NCBI RefSeq assembly: GCF_004912195.1
Contig: NZ_STGW01000001.1
Coordinates: forward strand, 241,073 to 305,072
Length of the DNA: 64,000 nt
Reading direction: 5' to 3'
DNA from: Nocardioides caeni
GTDB lineage: Bacteria; Actinomycetota; Actinomycetes; Propionibacteriales; Nocardioidaceae
Below, one piece after another: positions 46,239 to 53,271 of the stretch. A program made the position numbers and the translations under genes. The notes under the pieces are model-generated. The model searched no databases, was not told the origin of the DNA, and saw only the letters and a list, made by a program, of their open reading frames with translations. Within the stretch, counting starts at the first letter, position 1; the number at the start of each line of letters is the position of its first letter.

Positions 46239-46604
46239 ATGGGCAACAAGGCAGTCGTCAGTCTCTGCACCGGCATGGAGGACCCCGAGAAGGTGGCCGT
46301 CGCCTTCCTCGTCGCGCTGGGCGCAGCCGAGCACGGCCGCCCCACGCTGATGTTCCTGACCAAGGAGGCGGTGCGGCTCGCCGTCCCCGGCACCGCCGTG
46401 GGAACGCCGTGCGGCGGATGCCCCTCGCTGCCCGAGCTGCTGGCCCGCTACGAGGCCGCGGGCGGCACCTACCTGGTCTGCCCGCTGTGCTTCAACGCCA
46501 AGGCCCTCGACCCGGAGAACCTCATCGGCGCCGCCACGATCGGCGGGACCGTGCCGATGTGGGAGTGGATCGGGGACGAGGGCGCGACGTCGTTCAGCTA
46601 CTGA
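46239..46604 (+). CDS. DsrE-family (sulfur-relay-like) protein
   Basis: A 121-residue protein with GAGGAGAAG just before the ATG. It begins MGNKAVVSLCTGMEDPEKVA, with the DsrE pattern and cysteines at C10, in TPCGGCPSLPELL and in VCPLCFNAKAL. The CxxC pairs suggest redox or metal binding. Its last codons overlap the convergent dehydrogenase gene by 11 nt. Specific role unknown; DsrE-like proteins carry sulfur or act as peroxiredoxin-like partners. Confidence 0.8.
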   Translation: MGNKAVVSLCTGMEDPEKVAVAFLVALGAAEHGRPTLMFLTKEAVRLAVPGTAVGTPCGGCPSLPELLARYEAAGGTYLVCPLCFNAKALDPENLIGAATIGGTVPMWEWIGDEGATSFSY

Positions 46605-47559
46605 GCTCCGGCACCGGGGTGAGCAGGCGGCCGGAGTCGAGCCACGACGCGAGGTTGTCGAGGGTGAGGCGGCGCATGGCGGCGCGGGTCTCCTCGGTGG
46701 CTGAGCCGACATGGGGGAGCAGGACGACCTGCTCGAGCTCGCGCAGCGAGGCCGGCACGTGCGGCTCGTCGGCGAGGACGTCGAGGCCGGCAGCCCCGAG
46801 GCGTCCCTGCTCGAGCGCCTCGACCAGAGCGGTCTGGTCGACCACCGAGCCCCGGGCGACGTTGACGAGCACACCTCCGGGACCGAGGGCGTCGAGGACC
46901 GGCCTGTCGACGAGCGCCTCGGTGGCGGGACCGCCGGGCACGACGACGACGAGGTTGTCGACACCAGCGGCGAGCTCGGTCGCACTCCGCGCATAGGCGT
47001 ACGGCGTGCCGGGCACCTCGTGGCGTGAGTGGTAGGAGACCACGCACCCCATGGCGGCCAGCAGGTCGGCGATCGTGCGGCCGATCCGGCCCAGCCCCAG
47101 GATCCCGACGCGGCTGCCCGAGAGCTGCGGCGTCAGGGGGAACTCGCCGTCGGCCCAGCGCCCCGCACGGACGAACCGGTCCGCCTCGACGAGCCGGCGC
47201 CGGGTGGCGAGCAGCAGACCCAGCGCCGTCTCTGCGACGGCCGCATCGAGCACGTCGGGGGTGTTGCTGACGACGACGCCCCGCTCGCGGCAGGCGTCGA
47301 GGTCGATGTTGTCGTAGCCCACGCCGTGGTTGGCGATGACGCCGAGGCGCGGCAGCGCGGCGACGAGAGCGGCATCGACCGGGCCGGCATTGGTGCAGAC
47401 GATGCCCACGACCTCCGAGAGCGCCTCGACATTCTCAGCGAGGAAGGCATCGCGGTCCGGGACGGGCAGGTCGAGCACGTCGTAGCGCCGTCCGACCTCG
47501 TCGCGCAGCAGCGGACTGAGCGGCGGGACGCACAGGATCGATCCGGTCACGAGGTCCAC
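46594..47559 (-). CDS. D-2-hydroxyacid dehydrogenase
   Basis: A 321-residue NAD-dependent dehydrogenase with a GTG start. ANHGVGYDNIDLDACRERG (about 76-94) and VGILGLGRIGRTIADLLAAM (about 150-169) are the classic substrate-loop and Rossmann motifs; NVARGSVVDQTALVEALEQG (about 232-251) holds the substrate Arg, and LLPHVGSATEETRAAM the catalytic His. Substrates may be glyoxylate, hydroxypyruvate or phosphonate-like. It begins one nt after the FprA stop, so the two are one operon. Confidence 0.9.
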   Translation of the reverse strand: MDLVTGSILCVPPLSPLLRDEVGRRYDVLDLPVPDRDAFLAENVEALSEVVGIVCTNAGPVDAALVAALPRLGVIANHGVGYDNIDLDACRERGVVVSNTPDVLDAAVAETALGLLLATRRRLVEADRFVRAGRWADGEFPLTPQLSGSRVGILGLGRIGRTIADLLAAMGCVVSYHSRHEVPGTPYAYARSATELAAGVDNLVVVVPGGPATEALVDRPVLDALGPGGVLVNVARGSVVDQTALVEALEQGRLGAAGLDVLADEPHVPASLRELEQVVLLPHVGSATEETRAAMRRLTLDNLASWLDSGRLLTPVPELSS

Positions 47560-47560
47560 G

Positions 47561-48907
47561 CTAGCTGCGTGCGGCCGCCATCATCTGCGCGCGCTCGCCG
47601 AGCTTCACGCGGAGCCGGTCCTCGGCCTGGCCGAGGGCGATCTCGTGCGCGTCGATCCGCTCCCAGCCCTCGTGGGTGATCACCTGCACGTCGCGCTCGG
47701 CGAAGTAGGCGTCCACGTCCTCCGGCCGGCGCGCGGTGGCGGTCTCGGTCGTCGACTCGAGGAGATGGCCGACGGTCTCGGCGGCGTCGCTCTTGGTGTG
47801 GCCGATCAGGCCGACCGGACCACGCTTGATCCAGCCGGTCACGAACGTGCCGGGGATCGGGTTGCCGTCGAGGTCGAGGACGCGGCCGCCGTCGTTGGGG
47901 ATGACGGCGGCGCGCTCGTCGAAGGGCAGGCCGGGCAGCGGGGTGCTGCGGTAGCCGATCGCGCGATAGACCTGCTGGACGTCCCAGTTGGTCACCTGGC
48001 CGGTGCCGACGACCGAGCCGTCCTCGTCGGGCGAGTGGGTGCGCTCGGTGCGCAGGGTGGTCACGTTGCCGTCGGCGTCGGTAAGGATCTCGGTCGGCGC
48101 CTCGGCGAAGTGCAGGTGGATCCGGTGGGGCTTGCCGACCGGGTCCGCGCCGACCCAACTGGTCAGGGTGTTGAGCACCATCTTCTGCGCCTTGTGCTGG
48201 GCGATGTGCTCCATGCCGTGCGCGTCCACGTCGAAGCCCTCGGGGTGCACGATCACCTCGACGTTGGGGGAGTGGTTGAGCTCGCGCAGCTCGAGCGGGG
48301 AGAACTTGGCGTATGCCGGGCCGCGGCGCGCGAAGACGTGCACGTCGGTGATCGTCTTGGCCAGCAGGCCGGCGTGGACGTGCGAAGGGATGTCGGTGAC
48401 GAGCATCTCGTCGCCGGTCTTGGCCAGCACGCGGGCCACGTCGAGGGCGACGTTGCCGACGCCGAGCACCGCGACACTCGTGGCCTCGAGGGGCCAGGTC
48501 TGCGGGACGTCGGGGTGGGCGTCGTACCACGAGACGAAGTCGGCGGCGCCGAGCGACGCCTCCTCACCGGGGATGCCCAGGTCGCGGTCGGCCATGGCGC
48601 CGGTCGAGATGACGACGGCGTCGTAGAACTCGCGCAGGTCCTCGAGCTTCACGTCCACGCCGTACTCGACGTTGCCGAGGAAGCGGACCTCCGGCTTGGC
48701 GAGCACGCGCTGGAGCGCCTTGATGATCTCCTTGATCCGCGGGTGGTCCGGCGCGACGCCGTAGCGCACCAGGCCGAAGGGCGCGGGCAGGCGCTCGAGG
48801 ATGTCGACGGAGACCGGGGTGCCCGTCGTCTCCTGGGCCTTGGTGAGGATGTCAGCGGCGTAGATGCCGGCGGGGCCACCGCCCACGATCGCAACGCGAA
48901 GAGTCAT
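47561..48907 (-). CDS. fprA: Ferredoxin/adrenodoxin-type NADP+ reductase FprA
   Basis: A 448-residue flavoprotein of the FprA/adrenodoxin reductase type. FAD-binding VAIVGGGPAGIYAADIL (about 4-20), PFGLVRYGVAPDHPRIK (about 43-59), the NADP-binding VAVLGVGNVALDVARVL (about 145-161), RRGPAYAKFSPLEL and the closing TGWIKRGPVGLIGHTKSDA. It moves electrons between NADPH and small ferredoxins, as for P450s. An extra Met-Asp at the N-terminus is possible. Divergent from a LysR gene with a palindrome between them. Confidence 0.92.
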   Translation of the reverse strand: MTLRVAIVGGGPAGIYAADILTKAQETTGTPVSVDILERLPAPFGLVRYGVAPDHPRIKEIIKALQRVLAKPEVRFLGNVEYGVDVKLEDLREFYDAVVISTGAMADRDLGIPGEEASLGAADFVSWYDAHPDVPQTWPLEATSVAVLGVGNVALDVARVLAKTGDEMLVTDIPSHVHAGLLAKTITDVHVFARRGPAYAKFSPLELRELNHSPNVEVIVHPEGFDVDAHGMEHIAQHKAQKMVLNTLTSWVGADPVGKPHRIHLHFAEAPTEILTDADGNVTTLRTERTHSPDEDGSVVGTGQVTNWDVQQVYRAIGYRSTPLPGLPFDERAAVIPNDGGRVLDLDGNPIPGTFVTGWIKRGPVGLIGHTKSDAAETVGHLLESTTETATARRPEDVDAYFAERDVQVITHEGWERIDAHEIALGQAEDRLRVKLGERAQMMAAARS

Positions 48908-48963
48908 GTCCACGAGTCTGCGGATCGTCGGGCTCTCACAGAACGAGGTTGTGGTTGGGTGCT

Positions 48964-48980
48964 CACAAGGTAGCCTTGTG
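48964..48980. promoter_or_regulatory. Palindromic operator between fprA and the LysR gene
   Basis: CACAAGG (48964-48970), TAG, CCTTGTG (48974-48980): a perfect 7-bp inverted repeat just before the LysR start and 57 nt upstream of fprA. It likely binds the LysR protein or another dimeric regulator. It also overlaps the first candidate GTG of the LysR gene. Confidence 0.55.
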
Positions 48981-48983
48981 GGC

Positions 48984-49907
48984 GTGTTGGGTCCTCACGT
49001 GCCGGAGCTGCGAGCCCTCGAGCTGTTGGTCGTCGTCGCGCGCACGGGCAGCATCGGCGCCGCGGCGACGGAGCTGGGCATCACCCAGCAGGCCGCGTCG
49101 TCGCGGGTGCGGACGATGGAGTCCCTCGTGGGGGAGCCGCTGATCGCCCGGAGCGCGCGTGGCTCGGACCTCACTCCGACCGGGGAGCTCGTCGTGCAGT
49201 GGGCGGCCCGGGTCCTCGATGCCGCGCGTGAGCTGGACGCCGGCATCAGCGCCGTGCGGGCCGACCGACGTGGCCACCTCGACATCGCCGCCAGCCTCAC
49301 CATCGCCGAGCACCTGTTGCCCGGTTGGCTCGTCGGCCTGCGGGCCCAGCAGGTCCAGCGCGGCCTGGAGCCGACCGACATCACGATGACCGCGACCAAC
49401 ACCGCGCGGGTCGTCGCGCTCGTCGAGGCGGGCGACGTTGCCCTGGGCTTCGTCGAGGGCCCGGACGCCCCCCGACGGCTGCGGCACCGGCTGGTCGGCA
49501 CCGACGAGCTGGTCGTGGTGGTCGGTCCCGCACACCCGTGGGCCGCCCGGTCCCGCCGCCGCCTGAGCGCCGCGACGCTGGCGTCCACCCCCCTCGTCGT
49601 ACGCGAGGCAGGGTCGGGGACCCGGACCGTCCTCGAGCGGGCCCTGGCGGGCCTGCCGGCTCCCGCTCCTGCCCTGGAGCTCTCCAGCACCGCGGCGGTG
49701 CGGGCGGCCGTCGCCGCCGGCGCCGGCCCCGCAGCCCTCGGCGCCCACGCGGTCCGCGACGACCTCGCGACCGGGCGCCTGGTGCGGGTCACCGTCTCCG
49801 GCCTCGACCTCACCCGTCGCCTCCACGCCGTCTGGAAGGGCGGGCCGCAGCCACCCGAGGGGCCGGCGCGCGAGCTGATCGCCTGGGCCGCGCGGCGACC
49901 CACCTGA
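48984..49907 (+). CDS. LysR family regulator
   Basis: A 307-residue regulator starting GTG-Leu-Gly-Pro-His; the upstream frame runs through the palindrome and the divergent gene, so a later start is used. The HTH is ARTGSIGAAATELGITQQAA (around residues 20-39) in the normal LysR place, and the C-terminal effector domain has PAHPWAARSRRRLSAATLAS and a Gly-rich ATNTARVVALVEAGDVALGF. No Shine-Dalgarno, probably leaderless. Divergent from fprA, its likely target. Confidence 0.86.
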   Translation: MLGPHVPELRALELLVVVARTGSIGAAATELGITQQAASSRVRTMESLVGEPLIARSARGSDLTPTGELVVQWAARVLDAARELDAGISAVRADRRGHLDIAASLTIAEHLLPGWLVGLRAQQVQRGLEPTDITMTATNTARVVALVEAGDVALGFVEGPDAPRRLRHRLVGTDELVVVVGPAHPWAARSRRRLSAATLASTPLVVREAGSGTRTVLERALAGLPAPAPALELSSTAAVRAAVAAGAGPAALGAHAVRDDLATGRLVRVTVSGLDLTRRLHAVWKGGPQPPEGPARELIAWAARRPT

Positions 49908-49962
49908 CGAATCTGCCCGTGGATCGGCAGCAGAAAGGTCAGGTACGACGACCGGTCGGGCG

Positions 49963-50859
49963 TCAGGCGTGCGCGGGGTGCCGCTCGAGGACGGCCGCGA
50001 TGGAGTCGTCGGTGCAGGTGGCCCAGAAGGTGCCGACGACGTCCTCGACCTGGCTGAACGACTCGGCGGCATAGAGCACGTTCTGGTAGTCGGTGATGTC
50101 GTAGAGCTGGGTGCCCATCTCGGTGATGTCGAGGGGGCGGATGGTCATCCCGCGGAAGGCCTCGATCTCGCCGGGGGAGGAGAGGATGCCGGCGCCGTAG
50201 GCCTTCATGTCGCGGCCCTCCCAGAGGATCCCGAACTCGAGGGTGAACCAGAAGACCTTGCTGACGAACTCCAGGGCCTCGGTGGTGCGCACGCGGCGCG
50301 ATGCCTTGCCCGCGAGCTCGTAGAGGGCGGTGAAGCGCGGGTTGGCGAGGGTGTTGCCGTGGCCGACGACCTCGTGCAGGACGTCGGGCTCGGGCGTGTA
50401 GAGCGGGACCGAGTGGTGGCGGACGTATTGCGTCGACCAGAACGCCTTGTCGGCCAGCGAGCCGTAGAAGTCCCGCAGCGGCACGAGGCCCGCGGCCGGC
50501 TGGTAGCGGTAGCCCGTGAGCGGGGCCAGCCAGTCGCTGACCTCGGCGAGCTGGGGGATGTGGTCGAGGGGGAGGGCGAGGTCCTCCTTGCCGTCGAGGA
50601 ACTCCCGGCAGGCATAGGTGCGGTGCTTGGTGACCAGTGCCTCGCTGACGACCTGCCAGACCCGGTGCTCGTCATCGGTGTACGACGCGGTGGGGCATGG
50701 TGCGCCCGGCCGCCAGTTGCTGGCGAGCGTGGCCAGGGCATCGCGACGCGCACGGTAGTCGGCGTCGGCGAAGCCGGGGTGGTCGGCGCCCAGGTGCACC
50801 TTGAGGGATCCGTCCTCATCGGTGGTGACCGGCGCGAAGTACTGCGCTTCCTCGAACAT
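49963..50859 (-). CDS. phhA: Phenylalanine 4-monooxygenase
   Basis: A 298-residue pterin-dependent hydroxylase. The iron site is PDVLHEVVGHGNTLANPRF with two His and a later Glu, in the block around TPEPDVLHEVVGHG (about 156-169). WFTLEFGILWEGRDMKAYGAG and IRPLDITEMGTQLYDITDYQ complete the fold. It converts Phe to Tyr with a tetrahydropterin. An upstream Met-rich extension was rejected. Divergent from an Lrp-type gene with 80 nt between starts, the usual pairing for regulation by an amino acid. Confidence 0.92.
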   Translation of the reverse strand: MFEEAQYFAPVTTDEDGSLKVHLGADHPGFADADYRARRDALATLASNWRPGAPCPTASYTDDEHRVWQVVSEALVTKHRTYACREFLDGKEDLALPLDHIPQLAEVSDWLAPLTGYRYQPAAGLVPLRDFYGSLADKAFWSTQYVRHHSVPLYTPEPDVLHEVVGHGNTLANPRFTALYELAGKASRRVRTTEALEFVSKVFWFTLEFGILWEGRDMKAYGAGILSSPGEIEAFRGMTIRPLDITEMGTQLYDITDYQNVLYAAESFSQVEDVVGTFWATCTDDSIAAVLERHPAHA

Positions 50860-50939
50860 CCGTCCAGTCTCGGTCTTCGTCCACCTCGTGGCGACATCTG
50901 TTAGACGATCCGTTCCCGCGGCCACTCTTTGGCGGCAGA

Positions 50940-51380
50940 ATGTCCACCATGGACGAGACCGATCGCGCGATCCTGGACGAGCTGCGCCGCGATGCCCGCA
51001 CCTCGATGAGCGAGGTGGCCAGCCGGGTCGGCATCAGCCGCGCCAGCGCCTATGCCCGGGTGAAGCGGTTGGTCGACGACCGGGTGATCCGGTCGTTCAC
51101 CATCGACGTGGACCACGCGGCGCTCGGGCTCGGCCTCCCCGCCTATGTGCACGTGCGGATCAAGCAGAACTCTTGGAAGTCCTTCCGCACCAAGGTCTGG
51201 GAGCTCGAGGAGGCCGCCCACGTGGCCCTGGTCGCCGGTGACTTCGACTGCGTGATCCTGCTGCGTGCTCGCGACGCTGCCCATCTGCGGGAGTTGGTGC
51301 TGGAGCGGATCCAGTCGCTCCCCGAGGTCGTGGCGACGCAGACCGTCCTGGTCTTCGAGGAGCACGTCGGCCCTGCGTGA
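50940..51380 (+). CDS. Lrp/AsnC family regulator
   Basis: A 146-residue Lrp-type protein; MSTMDET and MDET are alternative starts 9 nt apart. N-terminal HTH: ILDELRRDARTSMSEVASRV then GISRASAYARVKRLVDDRVI (about 12-50). C-terminal RAM domain: VHVRIKQNSWKSFRTKVWEL and VALVAGDFDCVILLRARDAA. The binding pocket probably senses phenylalanine or tyrosine, given the divergent phhA gene. No palindrome was clear in the intergenic region. Followed by repeat DNA. Confidence 0.88.
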   Translation: MSTMDETDRAILDELRRDARTSMSEVASRVGISRASAYARVKRLVDDRVIRSFTIDVDHAALGLGLPAYVHVRIKQNSWKSFRTKVWELEEAAHVALVAGDFDCVILLRARDAAHLRELVLERIQSLPEVVATQTVLVFEEHVGPA

Positions 51381-51384
51381 CCGG

Positions 51385-51490
51385 CCCGGTCGTCGAGGAG
51401 GTTGCGCAGCGAAGTCGCCCGGTCGTCGAGGAGGTTGCGCAGCGAAGTCGACCGGTCGTCGAGGAGGTTGCGCAGCAACCGTCTCGAGAC
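51385..51490. repeat. Tandem 33-bp REP-like repeat
   Basis: Two perfect 33-bp units (51385-51417 and 51418-51450) start CCCGGTCGTCGAGGAGGTTG; a third (from 51451) diverges near its end into GGTTGCGCAGCAACC (a 6-bp hairpin, 51466-51480) followed by the palindrome GTCTCGAGAC (51481-51490). The structure is like dispersed extragenic palindromes seen in related genomes. It begins 5 nt after the Lrp gene and is the first part of a 337-nt gap without a gene. Confidence 0.8.
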
Positions 51491-51527
51491 GCCCTGGCCG
51501 CGAAGTATGGCGTTGCTGATTCCGTCG

Positions 51528-51619
51528 CGCAGGACAACCATCGGAAACGATGGGTCACCAAAATGCTGCGGCGGAAAGATAGCCGCAAAAGTCGCCATTA
51601 GAAAGTAAAGAAATGGCGA
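51528..51619 (+). promoter_or_regulatory. Structured, AT-richer leader upstream of the pilin gene
   Basis: Between the repeats and the pilin gene are three stems: CCATCG-GAAA-CGATGG (51538-51553), GCGGC/GCCGC with a 9-nt loop GGAAAGATA (51568-51586), and TCGCCATT/AATGGCGA (51592-51599 with 51612-51619). The GNRA loop and purine-rich junctions look like a structured RNA or a riboswitch-like element, but no known consensus is matched. The region 51620-51717 also lacks a gene and includes TTGACT (51678) as a possible -35. Confidence 0.4.
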
Positions 51620-51717
51620 ATCGCGGGACGGTGTGTCACGGGTGCCGTTGGCTGAGACGTGGCCGCTCGGGGCTCATTGACTCTCTGACTCTCTCTTTCC
51701 AAATGTGGGGTAATCGC

Positions 51718-52083
51718 ATGCGCAACACTCTCGACCGACTCCAGGCTCGTCGCCGTGACGACGCCGGCTTCACCCTGATCGAGCTCCTGATCGTCATCGT
51801 CATCCTCGGCGTGCTTGCCGCGGTCGTCGTCTTCTCTGTCCGTGGTATCACCGACCGGGGCGATGAGTCGGCCTGTAAGGCGAACCTCAAGACGGCCGAG
51901 ACAGCCGTCGAGGCGTACTACGCCAAGGTGGGTTCCAACCCGGCGAGCCTCGCGGTATTGGTGCCGGACTACCTGAAGTCAGACCCCAGCGACTCCGTTG
52001 ATCCTGGAGCTGTGGACGCCAAGGTTCGAGTTGGCTACACCGCGGCCACGGGCGTTGTCACGCCCGGTACCTCCTGCGACTGA
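51718..52083 (+). CDS. pilA: Type IV pilin (major pilin candidate)
   Basis: A 121-residue prepilin. The leader MRNTLDRLQARRRDDAG is cleaved after G17, leaving FTLIELLIVIVILGVLAAVV; Glu at +5 is present. The soluble part is short, with two Cys (about residues 53 and 120) for a disulfide, like a major pilin. ATG at 51703 is another in-frame start. The gene is first of the pilus operon (pilT, pilB, pilC follow on the same strand). Processing would be by PilD at the operon's end. GTAATCGC precedes the ATG; no strong Shine-Dalgarno. Confidence 0.88.
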   Translation: MRNTLDRLQARRRDDAGFTLIELLIVIVILGVLAAVVVFSVRGITDRGDESACKANLKTAETAVEAYYAKVGSNPASLAVLVPDYLKSDPSDSVDPGAVDAKVRVGYTAATGVVTPGTSCD

Positions 52084-52146
52084 GCCATCCACGTCGAGGG
52101 GCCGCCGCGCGGCGGCGGTCCCTCGATGTTTCTTGAGGGAGAGCCC

Positions 52147-53247
52147 GTGTATCACCACCTGCATAAGATCGGCGACCGGATCGACCGCCTGCTCCAGGCT
52201 CTGTGGGAGGTCCGCGGCACCGACCTGCTGCTGACCGTCGGCCTGCCGCCGATGCTGCGGGTGGACGGCTCCCTCTCGCCGGTGCCGGGGGCGTCGGTCC
52301 TCACGACCGACGACACGGACTCGCTTCTGCGGGAGGTGCTGAGCCCCGAGCAGACCGACGTCTGGGGCAACCAGCACGAGTACGACTTCTCCTTCTCCTG
52401 GCGCGAGCACGCCCGGATCCGTGGCAACGCCTTCACCCAGCGCGGGATGACGGCGGTGGCGCTGCGAATGATCCCGCGCACCGTGCCGACGCCCGACCAG
52501 CTCGGGCTGCCGCCGGCGCTGCGCGACCTGGCGATGCGCCACCAGGGCCTCATCCTGATGACCGGCCCGACCGGGTCCGGCAAGTCGACGACCCTGGCCT
52601 CGCTCATCGACCTCATCAACTCCAACCGCGGTTGCCACATCATCACCGTCGAGGACCCGATCGAATACGTCCACGACCACAAGATGTCGGCCGTCAATCA
52701 GCGCGAGGTCGGCACCGACACCGGCTCCTTCCACAATGCGCTGCGCAGCGTCCTGCGTGAGGACCCCGACGTGCTGCTGGTCGGCGAGATGCGCGACCTG
52801 GAGTCCATCCAGTTCGCCCTCACCGTCGCCGAGACCGGCCACCTCGTCTTCGCGACGCTGCACACCAATGACACGGCGCAGTCCCTCGGCCGAATGATCG
52901 ACGTGTTCCCTGCCGAGCAGCAGGCCCAGATCCGGGTCCAGCTTGCCGCTGCGCTGTCGTGCGTGGTGTACCAACGGCTCGTGCCGAAGATCGGCGGCGG
53001 AATGACGGCTGCCTACGAGGTTCTCGTCGCGACGCCCGCCGTGCGGAACCTGATCAAGGAGGGCAAGACACATCAGCTGCGCAACTCCCTTGTCACCGGC
53101 GCCCGGGACGGGATGATCACTCTGGAGCAATCGCTCTCACACCTCATCCACAATGGCGTCGTCACCGAAGAAGAGGCAGCGGCGCGCAGCCTCTACCCCA
53201 AGGACATCGAGACCCGGCCGCGGATGACCGCACCGGCGATGCGCTGA
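52147..53247 (+). CDS. pilT: Pilus retraction ATPase PilT
   Basis: A 366-residue hexameric ATPase starting at GTG with GAGGGAG 5 nt upstream. An N-terminal PAS-like domain is followed by RecA-like motifs: Walker A GPTGSGKST (140-148), the Asp-box VEDPIEYVH, Walker B EDPDVLLVGEMRD, the His-box TGHLVFATLHTNDTA and the PilT-specific AVRNLIKEGKTHQL. The AVRNLIKE motif and length separate PilT from PilB. It drives pilus retraction and twitching. Confidence 0.92.
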   Translation: MYHHLHKIGDRIDRLLQALWEVRGTDLLLTVGLPPMLRVDGSLSPVPGASVLTTDDTDSLLREVLSPEQTDVWGNQHEYDFSFSWREHARIRGNAFTQRGMTAVALRMIPRTVPTPDQLGLPPALRDLAMRHQGLILMTGPTGSGKSTTLASLIDLINSNRGCHIITVEDPIEYVHDHKMSAVNQREVGTDTGSFHNALRSVLREDPDVLLVGEMRDLESIQFALTVAETGHLVFATLHTNDTAQSLGRMIDVFPAEQQAQIRVQLAAALSCVVYQRLVPKIGGGMTAAYEVLVATPAVRNLIKEGKTHQLRNSLVTGARDGMITLEQSLSHLIHNGVVTEEEAAARSLYPKDIETRPRMTAPAMR

Positions 53248-53271
53248 CACCAACAGGAGATCGAGCACAGG

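Noticed and set aside
51528..51590. c-di-GMP-I (GEMM) riboswitch
   Set aside because: A GNRA-capped stem with flanking ACAACC/GGGT is similar, but the conserved GACGCAAAGC stretch and the tetraloop receptor helix are absent.
51377..51601. Short reading frame with VVEEVAQ repeats starting at a GTG overlapping the Lrp stop
   Set aside because: The repeats are the DNA-level REP-like unit read in one frame; the unit's palindromes and the mixed composition after it do not look like a protein.
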